NCBI GenBank assembly: GCA_024688095.1
Contig: JAILEJ010000393.1
Coordinates: 1 to 22,063 of the forward strand
DNA from: Butyrivibrio sp.
Lineage (GTDB): Bacteria > Bacillota > Clostridia > Lachnospirales > Lachnospiraceae
Direction: 5' to 3'
DNA length: 22,063 nt
Part shown: piece by piece, positions 1-7,020 of the stretch
Layout: each line of letters opens with the position of its first letter
How positions within the stretch are numbered: position 1 is the stretch's first letter
Program-made: the position numbers and the translations under genes
The notes under the pieces: generated by a model
What the model saw: the letters and a program-made list of their open reading frames with translations, nothing else
Told to the model about the DNA's origin: nothing
The model's database searches: none

Positions 1-1328
1 AGCTCAGCGTTACTTTCGTTTGCGATTTCATCAACTCTTGATTTGTATTTTATTTTCAAAATTCTCTGAAGAGATTCATCAATCCTGCTTTCACTTAATG
101 TACCATCATTAACAGCTGTTAACAGGGCATTATAAGCACTGTCATAATCCTGTGGATCAAGTATCATATCCGCTCCTGCTGTAATAGCCATAATTGCTGC
201 CTGATCTGCCCCATAAGAATCTGTAATAGCCTTATCAGTCATATTACCTGTAACTATTACACCATTAAATCCCATGTCATTTCTAAGAATATCAGTAATA
301 ACAACAGATGATAATGAACAAGGTGTTCCATCACCAGTGATTCCTGATGCAGAAATATTACTTAGCATAACAGCTCCTGCTCCTGCATCTATACCTGTTT
401 TAAATACCAGCTTTTCACCATTATTAAAATCATCAAGCGTAATTTCTGATGTAGCTGCTCCTTCACTTGTATTTCCATAAACCGGAAAATACTTAAGACA
501 TGCAGTAACACCTGTTTCTTCCATCCCGGATACAAACGATGCAACATTACCAGCCGAAGAATTCACATCTGTTCCAAATGCTGAATCACTATCAATAAAA
601 TTACATACAGGTGCAAGATTAAAGTTAAAGCCATACATCCCAAGCATAGATGCGATTTCAACACCCTTGTTTGATATTTCATCTGCATCACCGTTTTGTC
701 CAAGAGTTCTTGGAGATGATGATGTATCAAGTGAAAGTGCCGAAGATATATTTCCATTTGCACTTCCATCTTCAGATACAACTGTAAATATCGGATATTT
801 ACTCATTGTAGATATTGATGAAAGCATTTCTGTAACCTGTTCAGCAGATTTAATATTACTTGCATTATATATGATTCCACCAACAGCTTTAGCTGCAAGT
901 GATTCCTGTGTTGCAGAACCGGCCTTAACAACATTTTCAGTTCCTGTAAGTTGCTCCGGTGTCACTATAAAAAGACCTGCAATTTTATCTTCTATGCTCA
1001 TTTCTGAAATGCATGTATTAACAATATCAAGAAGCATCTCATCTTCTGTCTGCAATGAAGCCTCCTCTGATACTTCTTCTGAAGGAGTTTCAACCGAAGC
1101 CATTTCCGCATTTGCTTCCTCTGCAGCTTCTTCAATTGCAATCCTGTCTGCTTCCTGTTTCTCTTTAAATAACCTGACTACATTAGTAACTCCAAGATAA
1201 CCTGCTACTACAACTATTACAAGCATGACCAACATGATTATTACAGCTGTTATCTGGCTTCTTACTCTGCGCTGCTTACGATACTGTCTCCTATACTCGT
1301 AATCTCCGTTATTTTTTTTCTTTTCCAT
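1..1328 (-). CDS. Membrane-anchored GH3 (NagZ-like) fold protein, probably catalytically inactive; 3' end outside window
   Basis: Open reading frame of 442 codons running off the left edge. The start ATG is preceded by AGGA at a 6-nt spacing. Residues 1-23 are basic and cytoplasmic, about 25-50 form one transmembrane helix, and 55-95 are a Glu/Ala-rich linker, so the catalytic-fold domain (from about 100) should lie outside the membrane. Family 3 beta-N-acetylhexosaminidase landmarks are recognisable: GFNFNLAPVCNF (about 233-244), KYFPVYG (279-285) and GVIVTGNM (356-363). Normal NagZ enzymes read KHFPGHGDT followed by DSH, and IVTD with the nucleophilic Asp. Here the Asp-His dyad positions read G and A (290, 292) and the nucleophile position is Gly361. 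Fold assignment is fairly sure; loss of hydrolase activity is inference from these substitutions. It could serve as a binding or regulatory wall-associated protein. Confidence 0.75.
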   Translation of the reverse strand, partial: MEKKKNNGDYEYRRQYRKQRRVRSQITAVIIMLVMLVIVVVAGYLGVTNVVRLFKEKQEADRIAIEEAAEEANAEMASVETPSEEVSEEASLQTEDEMLLDIVNTCISEMSIEDKIAGLFIVTPEQLTGTENVVKAGSATQESLAAKAVGGIIYNASNIKSAEQVTEMLSSISTMSKYPIFTVVSEDGSANGNISSALSLDTSSSPRTLGQNGDADEISNKGVEIASMLGMYGFNFNLAPVCNFIDSDSAFGTDVNSSAGNVASFVSGMEETGVTACLKYFPVYGNTSEGAATSEITLDDFNNGEKLVFKTGIDAGAGAVMLSNISASGITGDGTPCSLSSVVITDILRNDMGFNGVIVTGNMTDKAITDSYGADQAAIMAITAGADMILDPQDYDSAYNALLTAVNDGTLSESRIDESLQRILKIKYKSRVDEIANESNAE

Positions 1329-1373
1329 AAAAAATCCTGCTCCACCAACAATTATTTCCTAAAAATCAAAGAT

Positions 1374-1402
1374 ATTTTATCATACTTAGAGCGCAAAGTA
1401 AA
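1374..1402 (-). promoter_or_regulatory. Candidate promoter of the GH3-like gene
   Basis: Reading the minus strand, TTTACT and TAAAAT are separated by 17 bp, about 45 bp upstream of the GH3-like start codon. The -35 element falls inside the descending arm of the neighbouring hairpin terminator. Moderate match to consensus. Confidence 0.4.
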
Positions 1403-1443
1403 AGCGGAAGTATCTCAAATATTACTACTTCCGCTTCTACTTT
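1395..1443 (-). terminator. Intrinsic terminator of the candidate ncRNA
   Basis: A long stem pairs 1395-1412 with 1426-1443 (one mismatch at 1401/1437), core AAGCGGAAGTA / TACTTCCGCTT, loop about 13 nt. On the minus strand the descending arm merges into TTTTACTTT. It lies upstream of the GH3-like gene and about 300 nt downstream of a perfect promoter, so it most likely ends that short transcript. Confidence 0.6.
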
Positions 1444-1744
1444 ACACTATAAAATTGTTCTTCTGTGTCCAATGGACCTTCCTCCTAATCTCAACACATC
1501 CATTCCATATTACCTTTGCATTCATATGCTGTGGGGACAAGATGTAAATATTGTCTGCACCACCATTTAGGACTAGACTGCATTGTAATTATTTGAACTA
1601 CTAATCAATAAACTATATATTATCAAATTCTGGCGGACCGTACCTTCCTTTCCCTGAATATTTTAATTAACTTCCCTTTGGAGTGTACCTACCTTTCTTT
1701 CAATCTAAAGTTCAGATCGAAGTGATAATCTATATTTATTTGAT
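1395..1744 (-). ncRNA. Candidate free-standing structured ncRNA, about 350 nt, family not recognised
   Basis: The transcript is inferred from a perfect sigma-A promoter (TTGACA, 17 bp, TATAAT at 1751-1779) and a hairpin terminator at 1395-1443. No convincing protein-coding frame with a ribosome binding site lies between them. Visible local hairpins are CGATCT/AGATTG with a 7-nt loop, GACAA/TTGTC with a 10-nt loop, GCAT-ATGA-ATGC, and GTCC-ATT-GGAC. A purine-rich motif recurs three times: AAGGTAGGTACACTCC (1680-1695), AAGGAAGGTACGGTCC (1635-1650) and GGAGGAAGGTCC (1474-1485), and GGA trinucleotides are frequent. I see no hallmarks of tmRNA, RNase P RNA, SRP RNA or T-box leaders. Candidates are a 6S-like RNA, another clostridial orphan ncRNA class, or a protein-binding GGA-rich RNA. 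A long leader controlling the GH3-like gene is the alternative. Confidence 0.55.
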
Positions 1745-1750
1745 AATTGT

Positions 1751-1779
1751 ATTATATATAAACAGTTCTAAATTGTCAA
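1751..1779 (-). promoter_or_regulatory. Perfect-consensus sigma-A promoter for the ncRNA
   Basis: Minus strand TTGACA (1779-1774), 17-bp spacer, TATAAT (1756-1751). Both hexamers match consensus exactly and the spacer is optimal. Start of transcription is expected near 1744. It sits downstream of the glyA terminator, so it defines a separate transcription unit. Confidence 0.8.
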
Positions 1780-1914
1780 TACATTTTTGAAATTTATTTG
1801 TTTTTATTTAGAATATTATTCCGTTAATTGTTTAATTATTATACTATTATATAAATTGTATCTAAAATATAATCAATTGCTTATTTTCTACAAAATCAAC
1901 AAATATCCTTACTA

Positions 1915-1956
1915 AAGAAAAAGCTATATATTTCAGGATTTCCAGAAATATATAGC
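1915..1956 (-). terminator. Intrinsic terminator of glyA
   Basis: The stem pairs 1923-1934 (GCTATATATTTC) with 1945-1956 (GAAATATATAGC), 12 bp with a 10-nt loop. On the minus strand it is followed by TTTTTCTTT. It lies about 60 nt beyond the glyA stop codon. Confidence 0.75.
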
Positions 1957-2015
1957 CCCTTTTCAAATTATCATATTTTGTTAATTATATAAATTTTTAG
2001 TTCTTTTTATGATTT

Positions 2016-3254
2016 TTAAATCAAAGGATACTTATCTGTAAGTTTCTTAATGATAGCTCTTGCCTCATCATTTCTCTGCCCCTTACCCTTGATTACAATG
2101 GAAATAGCCTCAGCTATCTGATCCATATCCTCTTCATTCATACCACGTGTTGTAACAGCAGGTGTACCAAGACGAATACCACTTGTTACAAATGGTGACT
2201 GCTTTTCGTTTGGAATTGTATTCTTATTAGCTGTGATATGTGCATCATCGAGCCATGCCTCAACATCCTTACCTGTAAGATCATAATTAGTAAGGTCAAT
2301 AAGCATCAAATGATTATCTGTTCCGCCTGAAACAATCTGAATATCTCTGTCCATAAGGCCTTTACATAATGCCTGAGCATTAGAAACAATGTTCTTAGCA
2401 TATTCTTTGAATTCTGGCTCAAGAGCTTCTTTAAAGCATACAGCCTTAGCCGCAATAACATGCTCAAGAGGACCCCCCTGAATTCCTGGGAATACAGCCT
2501 TATTAAATTTGAATTTATCCTGAGCATTCTGATTCCAAAGAATAAGTCCACCTCTAGGTCCACGAAGTGTTTTATGTGTTGTTGTTGTTACAACATCTGC
2601 ATATGGGAATGGACTTGGATGTACGCCACCAGCAACAAGACCTGCAATATGTGCGATATCTGCCATAAGTACAGCACCACAGGCATCTGCTGCTTCTCTG
2701 AATTTTGCGAAGTCAATTGTTCTGCAATAAGCCGAAGCACCTGCAATTATAAGCTTTGGCTTATGCTCTTTAGCAAGTCTGATAAGCTCATCATAATCAA
2801 TAAATCCATTTTCATCTACGCCGTAAGGAACAACATTAAAATATGTACCTGAAATATTAGCTGGGCTTCCGTGTGAAAGATGTCCACCCTGACTAAGATT
2901 CATTCCAAGAATTGTATCACCGGGCTGCAGTAAAGCAAACTGTACTGCAAGATTTGCCTGAGCACCTGAATGTGGCTGAACATTTGCATAATCACAGCCA
3001 AATAATTTTTTAGCACGATCTCTGGCAAGATTTTCTACTACATCTACTACCTGACATCCACCATAATATCTCTTTCCTGGCAAACCTTCTGCATATTTAT
3101 TAGTAAGTGGACTTCCCATAGCTGCCATTACAGCCTTACTTGTCCAGTTTTCTGATGCAATCAGCTCAATATGGTCGTTCTGACGCTGCATTTCACCTTC
3201 AATTGCTTCTGCAATTTCAGGGTCAACCTTTTTTACTTCATCCAATGAGTACAT
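2016..3254 (-). CDS. glyA: Serine hydroxymethyltransferase
   Basis: PLP enzyme interconverting serine plus tetrahydrofolate with glycine plus 5,10-methylene-tetrahydrofolate, the main entry to one-carbon metabolism; cytoplasmic. The 412-residue length fits the family. Visible signatures: LIASENW (31-37), KRYYGGCQ (61-68), HSGAQANLAV (95-104), MADIAHIAGL with the PLP-contacting Asp199 and His202, and TTTTHKTLRGPRGG with Schiff-base Lys228. The open frame extends 19 codons upstream of the chosen start, but ATG at 3254 begins the conserved protein and is preceded by AGGAAAGGA at a suitable distance, whereas the upstream codons would encode part of the leader repeat. Monocistronic: own promoter region and own terminator. 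Confidence 0.97.
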   Translation of the reverse strand: MYSLDEVKKVDPEIAEAIEGEMQRQNDHIELIASENWTSKAVMAAMGSPLTNKYAEGLPGKRYYGGCQVVDVVENLARDRAKKLFGCDYANVQPHSGAQANLAVQFALLQPGDTILGMNLSQGGHLSHGSPANISGTYFNVVPYGVDENGFIDYDELIRLAKEHKPKLIIAGASAYCRTIDFAKFREAADACGAVLMADIAHIAGLVAGGVHPSPFPYADVVTTTTHKTLRGPRGGLILWNQNAQDKFKFNKAVFPGIQGGPLEHVIAAKAVCFKEALEPEFKEYAKNIVSNAQALCKGLMDRDIQIVSGGTDNHLMLIDLTNYDLTGKDVEAWLDDAHITANKNTIPNEKQSPFVTSGIRLGTPAVTTRGMNEEDMDQIAEAISIVIKGKGQRNDEARAIIKKLTDKYPLI

Positions 3255-3287
3255 TTTATAATTTTCCTTTCCTGATACTGTTCTTAA

Positions 3288-3328
3288 CACTTTAACGATA
3301 CAATGCAACAATGTAATGTGTTAAAGTG
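3288..3328 (-). promoter_or_regulatory. Inverted repeat in the glyA leader, possible operator or mRNA stem-loop
   Basis: Perfect 9-bp inverted repeat CACTTTAAC (3288-3296) / GTTAAAGTG (3320-3328) with a 23-nt spacer. The spacer itself holds a tight direct repeat, CATTGT-TG-CATTGT, on the minus strand. It lies just downstream of the predicted glyA start of transcription and 34 bp upstream of the start codon. Function unknown; it does not look like a PurR box. Confidence 0.4.
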
Positions 3329-3340
3329 ACCATTTGCGCT

Positions 3341-3349
3341 ATCATACCA
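3341..3349 (-). promoter_or_regulatory. Candidate extended -10 promoter of glyA
   Basis: Minus strand TGGTATGAT gives an extended -10 (TG-n-TATGAT). No good -35 is placed at 17 bp; a TTGACA at 3355-3360 is only 8 bp upstream and so is probably not the partner. Start of transcription would be near 3334, giving an 80-nt leader. Confidence 0.4.
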
Positions 3350-3381
3350 TATTATGTCAAAAAAAGCTATATGTGATATAC

Positions 3382-3410
3382 TTGTTTTTAATAGAAATAA
3401 CTTCTATATA
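3382..3410 (+). promoter_or_regulatory. Candidate promoter of the lipid kinase gene
   Basis: TTGTTT (3382-3387), 17 bp, TATATA (3405-3410; TATAAT is offset by 2). About 40 bp upstream of the start codon, divergent from the glyA promoter. Confidence 0.45.
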
Positions 3411-3449
3411 ATGTTGTTTATCAATAAATAATGTATTAGAGGTAGTACT

Positions 3450-4418
3450 ATGTATTATTGTATTGTAAATCCCTCAGCGAGATCAGGACATGGAGAAAGC
3501 CTTTGGTCAGGTCTCGAAAACAGATTTAAAGAAAAAAATATTCTATATAAAGTTGTCTTTACGGCTGGTCCTGGTCATGCTCTCAGAGTTACCAAAAAGC
3601 TTACATCGAACTTTTCTGACAAAGACGAGCTTCCAATAAAGCTTGTTGTCATGGGCGGCGATGGAACTCTCAATGAAGTTGTTTCTGGTATTCAGGATTT
3701 TAGCAAAGTACTTCTTGGATATGTACCTGTTGGATCAAGTAATGATTTTGCCAGAGATATGGACCTACCAACTCCAGAAGAATTATTTGATCATATTCTT
3801 GATGGTAAAGTTCTTAGAAAGCTTGATGTCGGAAAACTTACCTATGGCAACATGACCAAAGCATTATCAAGATTACATGATACTGAAATATCTAATACAA
3901 GAACCTTTGCTGTAAGCTCCGGTATAGGTTTTGATGCTGCCGTATGTGAAGAAGCTCTCGCTTCAAAAACCAAGAATATTCTAAATAAAATAGGACTTGG
4001 AAAGTTAACTTATGTATCAATTGCATTAAGGCAAATATTTACTGCTGATAAAATTCCCTGTGAAATTACTGTTGATGATAAGGAACCCATTAAACTTAAG
4101 CACTTTCTATTTATAGCAACTATGGTTCATCATTTTGAAGGTGGAGGATTTATGTTTGCACCCGATGCTGACCTTACAGATGGACTTTTCGATATAATGA
4201 TCGTCGGAGAACTTTCACCTTTAAGAATCTGTGTTGCCCTTCCTCTTGCAGTAAAGGGAAAGCATTATGGAATAAAAGGGATTGACCTTATCAAAGCAAA
4301 GAAAATAACCATTACTACTCCCATTCCCATGTGGGTTCATACAGATGGAGAAGTTCAGGTTAAGTCAGACAGCATCTCTCTTGAATGTATGCAGCAAAAA
4401 CTACAAATAATGATCTGA
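3450..4418 (+). CDS. Diacylglycerol kinase family lipid kinase (DgkB/YegS/BmrU-like)
   Basis: Expected to phosphorylate a membrane lipid (diacylglycerol or a related lipid) with ATP at the inner face of the membrane; in Gram-positive bacteria such enzymes recycle diacylglycerol released by lipoteichoic acid synthesis. The 322 residues match the family. The N-terminal nucleotide-binding domain carries VVMGGDGTLNEV (GGDGT at 69-73) and YVPVGSSNDFARDM (91-104), where the usual Gly-Thr before x-Asn-Asp is Ser-Ser. The C-terminal domain ends with HTDGE (Asp299, Glu301), matching the family's conserved DGE active-site region. ATG at 3450 follows AGAGG at about 8 nt. The same-strand gene downstream is also a probable lipid enzyme, but a 188-nt gap separates them. 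Exact substrate cannot be read from the sequence. Confidence 0.9.
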   Translation: MYYCIVNPSARSGHGESLWSGLENRFKEKNILYKVVFTAGPGHALRVTKKLTSNFSDKDELPIKLVVMGGDGTLNEVVSGIQDFSKVLLGYVPVGSSNDFARDMDLPTPEELFDHILDGKVLRKLDVGKLTYGNMTKALSRLHDTEISNTRTFAVSSGIGFDAAVCEEALASKTKNILNKIGLGKLTYVSIALRQIFTADKIPCEITVDDKEPIKLKHFLFIATMVHHFEGGGFMFAPDADLTDGLFDIMIVGELSPLRICVALPLAVKGKHYGIKGIDLIKAKKITITTPIPMWVHTDGEVQVKSDSISLECMQQKLQIMI

Positions 4419-4467
4419 TTTTTTTATGACTTTTATATCTTCATCCTATAAGTTATGCAAATTTTAA

Positions 4468-4493
4468 CTTTTCGGCAAAAGGACAATTTTTTT
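4468..4493 (+). terminator. Weak intrinsic terminator after the lipid kinase gene
   Basis: Short stem CTTTT-CGGC-AAAAG (4468-4481) with a run of seven T at 4487-4493. The stem is weak and separated from the T run by 5 nt, so termination is likely incomplete. Confidence 0.3.
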
Positions 4494-4606
4494 ATAAATA
4501 TTTAATTATTTTTATGCGCTTTGACGTTTGATATTTCCTATCAATAGAGTTATATTTTTCATTGTAGATTTAAATAAACGCTTTTTACGAATTTAGGTGA
4601 TGTTGA

Positions 4607-5317
4607 ATGATAGAAAAGCTGAGATCAAAAAATCTTTATCTTTTTGATAAAGTAATGCATTCAGAAACTATAAAATGCGCAATACCACTTTTTATATATT
4701 CAATTATATATTTAAAATGGTTTGCTTATATAGAATCGACAAAACAGTTGCACTACACTGTGATTCATACAAACCTTGATGATAAAATTCCTTTCCTTGA
4801 AATTTTTATTATTCCTTACTTATTCTGGTTTGTATATGTATCATTTAGTGTTCTGTATTTTTTAATAAAAAAAGATAAAGAGGCTTATTTTAAATTAACT
4901 GCCTTTTTGGTAACAGGTATGACATTGTTCCTTTTAATTTCTACTTTTTTACCAAATATACAGTATTTAAGACCTATAGTAATGCCACGAGATAATATTT
5001 TCACTCATCTTGTTCAAATGATATACAGTTCGGATACACCAACTAATTTATGGCCAAGTATCCACTGCTACAATTCAATAGGAACTGCAATTGCAATTTC
5101 AAAGAGCGACAGATTTTCCAAGAAATCAAAAATAGTTTCTACTGTTTTTGCAATCTCAATTATTTTATCAACAATGTTTGTAAAACAGCATTCCGTATTT
5201 GATGTAGTTACAGCATTTTTATTTTCATTTATTTTTTATATTGTTTTCTACAAAACAGATATAATTGTAAATGCAATAAAGAAAAGTGAAGACAAGCATG
5301 CTGGTGCTGTCAACTGA
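4607..5317 (+). CDS. PAP2-like integral membrane phosphatase/phosphotransferase
   Basis: 236 residues with about six hydrophobic segments (roughly 24-42, 63-86, 95-113, 132-141, 178-193, 200-215). PAP2 superfamily signatures are partly present: LRP at 121-123 (end of motif 1), WPSIHCYNSIG with PSIH at 150-153 (motif 2), and S188-T-x5-H195-x3-D199 (motif 3). The usual Lys of motif 1 and Arg of motif 3 are not seen, which suits the inositol-phosphoceramide-synthase-like branch (PAP2_3) better than classical PAP2 phosphatases. It would act on a lipid phosphate or lipid head group at the membrane. ATG is preceded by AGGTGA at 6 nt. The gene looks more AT-rich than its neighbours. A convergent hairpin terminator follows. 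Substrate unknown. Confidence 0.75.
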   Translation: MIEKLRSKNLYLFDKVMHSETIKCAIPLFIYSIIYLKWFAYIESTKQLHYTVIHTNLDDKIPFLEIFIIPYLFWFVYVSFSVLYFLIKKDKEAYFKLTAFLVTGMTLFLLISTFLPNIQYLRPIVMPRDNIFTHLVQMIYSSDTPTNLWPSIHCYNSIGTAIAISKSDRFSKKSKIVSTVFAISIILSTMFVKQHSVFDVVTAFLFSFIFYIVFYKTDIIVNAIKKSEDKHAGAVN

Positions 5318-5330
5318 TAATAAAACATTT

Positions 5331-5362
5331 AAAAGGTACTTCCAAACGGAAGTACCTTTTTT
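5331..5362. terminator. Bidirectional terminator between convergent genes
   Basis: Perfect 13-bp stem, AAAAGGTACTTCC (5331-5343) and GGAAGTACCTTTT (5348-5360), loop AAAC. A runs on the left and T runs on the right, so it can end both the PAP2-like gene (+) and the glycosyltransferase operon (-), whose stop is at 5391. Confidence 0.88.
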
Positions 5363-5390
5363 GAATTAATCTTAAGTTTCAAAGTAATTA

Positions 5391-6416
5391 TCAGTTGAAA
5401 TTATAAATCTTTCTAAGTATCTTATAACCTGCAAGTGTGATCTTTCTTCCACCCTTTCCAGGAAGATATATATATGTTCCTTCAATACTGTATCTGATCT
5501 TAATATATAATGTAAGACTTCTCTTCTTAATATATTCAAGAAGCTCTACTCTCTTTTCCAGATTTTCTTCTGTACCTGATGCAATCAACAAAATTGAAGA
5601 AATAGCAGTAATAATTTCGAGATAGTTAAACATGTACTTATAACGTTCTCTCTGGCTTCTGATCATACCAATGTTCTCGACATAATAATCAATCATCAGC
5701 TTATTTACCTTTATCTGCTGATCAATCCTTGAAATCATGATTTCCTGATTAACTGACTGATCTGATCTTCCTATATAATAATAATAAAAGTTAACATCAA
5801 GATAATACATGTTCTTTACAAATGGAAGCGGATTAAATACATATATATTATCCACATAGAATGTATGCTCAGGAAGTCTGAGTCCACATTCTCTAAGCAG
5901 CTGTGTTCTATAAATAGCTGAATGCATGAGAAGATAATGTCCCTTAGGAGTTCTCTTTACATCTTTCCAGGTAAACATCTGCTCAATAGGGAACATCCTG
6001 TTATATCTCATTACCTTATGTCTGTCTTCGCCTTCTTTGTTATATACAAAGTTGCTGATAAGAAGATCCAGTCTTTCTGAACCACCTGTAAGTTCCTCAA
6101 GTGTTGAAAGAATCTTTCTGTAAGCAATTTCTTTTACCCAGTCATCACTGTCAACAACCTTAAAGTAAAGTCCGGTGGCATTTTGAATACCGGTATTTAC
6201 AGCTGAACCGTGTCCACCATTTTTCTTATGAATTGCTCTTACAATATCTGGATATTGACTTGCATACTGATCTGCAATCTCTGCAGTTCTGTCAGTAGAA
6301 CCATCATCAATTATAAGAATTTCAACATCTTCCCCACCAACTAGTAATGAATCAATACATTTGCTCATGTAATCCTGTGAATTGTAGCAAGGTATTGCAA
6401 TAGATAGTATTTTCAT
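5391..6416 (-). CDS. Glycosyltransferase family 2
   Basis: 341-residue GT-A enzyme transferring a sugar from a nucleotide-sugar donor; acceptor unknown. The N-terminal Rossmann-like half is clear: LSIAIPCYN (4-12), ILIIDDGSTDRT (33-44), the acceptor/donor loop NGGHGSAVNTGI (66-77) and the metal-binding DSDD (89-92). The C-terminal half (about 130-341) is a mixed helical region with no transmembrane helix, so the protein is cytosolic or peripheral. The start ATG lies one base after the DUF1653 stop (TGA-A-ATG) and its AAGGAG site is inside the upstream coding region, so translation is coupled. Last gene of the holA operon; there is no polysaccharide cluster around to suggest the product. Confidence 0.9.
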   Translation of the reverse strand: MKILSIAIPCYNSQDYMSKCIDSLLVGGEDVEILIIDDGSTDRTAEIADQYASQYPDIVRAIHKKNGGHGSAVNTGIQNATGLYFKVVDSDDWVKEIAYRKILSTLEELTGGSERLDLLISNFVYNKEGEDRHKVMRYNRMFPIEQMFTWKDVKRTPKGHYLLMHSAIYRTQLLRECGLRLPEHTFYVDNIYVFNPLPFVKNMYYLDVNFYYYYIGRSDQSVNQEIMISRIDQQIKVNKLMIDYYVENIGMIRSQRERYKYMFNYLEIITAISSILLIASGTEENLEKRVELLEYIKKRSLTLYIKIRYSIEGTYIYLPGKGGRKITLAGYKILRKIYNFN

Positions 6417-6417
6417 T

Positions 6418-6996
6418 TCAACTCCTTAATCTGTTAGTTTCATATTTTTCTTTTGTTATAAGAAAATCTTTTAGCTCATTGTATCTGTCAAGAACATCTC
6501 CTTCCCTGACTTCTGTATCAACGGCCATTGCCATAAGATCAATCATCTCATTTGTTATTATCGGTCTAAGCTTTTCAAGTATAGATATTCTTTCAGCACA
6601 CTCAAAAGCATCCATAAACTGAATTACCAACGGATCAAGATGAAGTTCTTCAGCCTCATCCTCTATTGTCTTTTCCATATATCCGCTTTTAACCGTTTGT
6701 GTGAAAGAATCATCCGATGATTTTTCAAATGCAACTATATCATTATAATCTTTTTTTGAAGAATTGTCTTTTTTTTCTACAAGAGTAAATCTCTTTTCAC
6801 CTGCATGCTCAGGATATTTTTTACTATCCACCATGGACATAAAGGAATCCAATGGTCTGCAATACATTTTATAATCTCCATAAAGTGCCTGATAAACAAC
6901 CATCTTTTCTTCAGTTTCACTATGAATTGCCACCGTAATTACCTGATATAAATTTCCCTTAAAATGTTTATATAATTCTTGTGGTTTTGGTTCCAT
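6418..6996 (-). CDS. DUF1653 domain protein with a C-terminal helical extension
   Basis: 192 residues. The N-terminal part (about 8-70) matches the DUF1653 pattern: KHFKGNLYQV, then HSETEEKMVVYQALYGDY, then RPLDSF and KRFTLVE. This small domain has no established biochemical function. Residues about 75-110 are charged and low complexity, and 112-180 form a predicted helical segment (LHLDPLVIQFMDAFECAERI onward) that is not part of the core domain. The start is supported by AGGAGGG just upstream. It lies 24 nt after holA and is coupled to the glycosyltransferase. Family assignment is confident; function unknown. Confidence 0.8.
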   Translation of the reverse strand: MEPKPQELYKHFKGNLYQVITVAIHSETEEKMVVYQALYGDYKMYCRPLDSFMSMVDSKKYPEHAGEKRFTLVEKKDNSSKKDYNDIVAFEKSSDDSFTQTVKSGYMEKTIEDEAEELHLDPLVIQFMDAFECAERISILEKLRPIITNEMIDLMAMAVDTEVREGDVLDRYNELKDFLITKEKYETNRLRS

Positions 6997-7020
6997 ACAT
7001 TCTACCCTCCTGAAAAATCT

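Noticed and set aside
667..1200. 177-codon plus-strand open frame
   Set aside because: It is the antisense shadow of the GH3-like gene, serine/alanine-rich low complexity with no family match and no ribosome site.
1442..1525. 27-codon minus-strand frame inside the ncRNA, overlapped at its start (ATGA) by the end of a 14-codon frame
   Set aside because: No ribosome binding site precedes either start, and other frames of similar size overlap them, so they are likely chance. Would be revived by conservation of the peptide or ribosome profiling signal.
1395..1744. T-box or metabolite riboswitch leader controlling the GH3-like gene
   Set aside because: No T-box signature, no recognised aptamer core and no clear antiterminator competing with the terminator stem; a free-standing RNA fits better, though a leader is not excluded.
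2460..2852. 130-codon plus-strand open frame
   Set aside because: Antisense to glyA, cysteine-rich nonsense composition from reversed conserved codons.
1331..5362. Similarity between the hairpins at 1395-1443 and 5331-5362 (both contain GGAAGTA/TACTTCC) as a dispersed repeat element
   Set aside because: Shared core is only about 7 bp per arm and flanks differ, so this is compatible with chance among GC-rich terminator stems.
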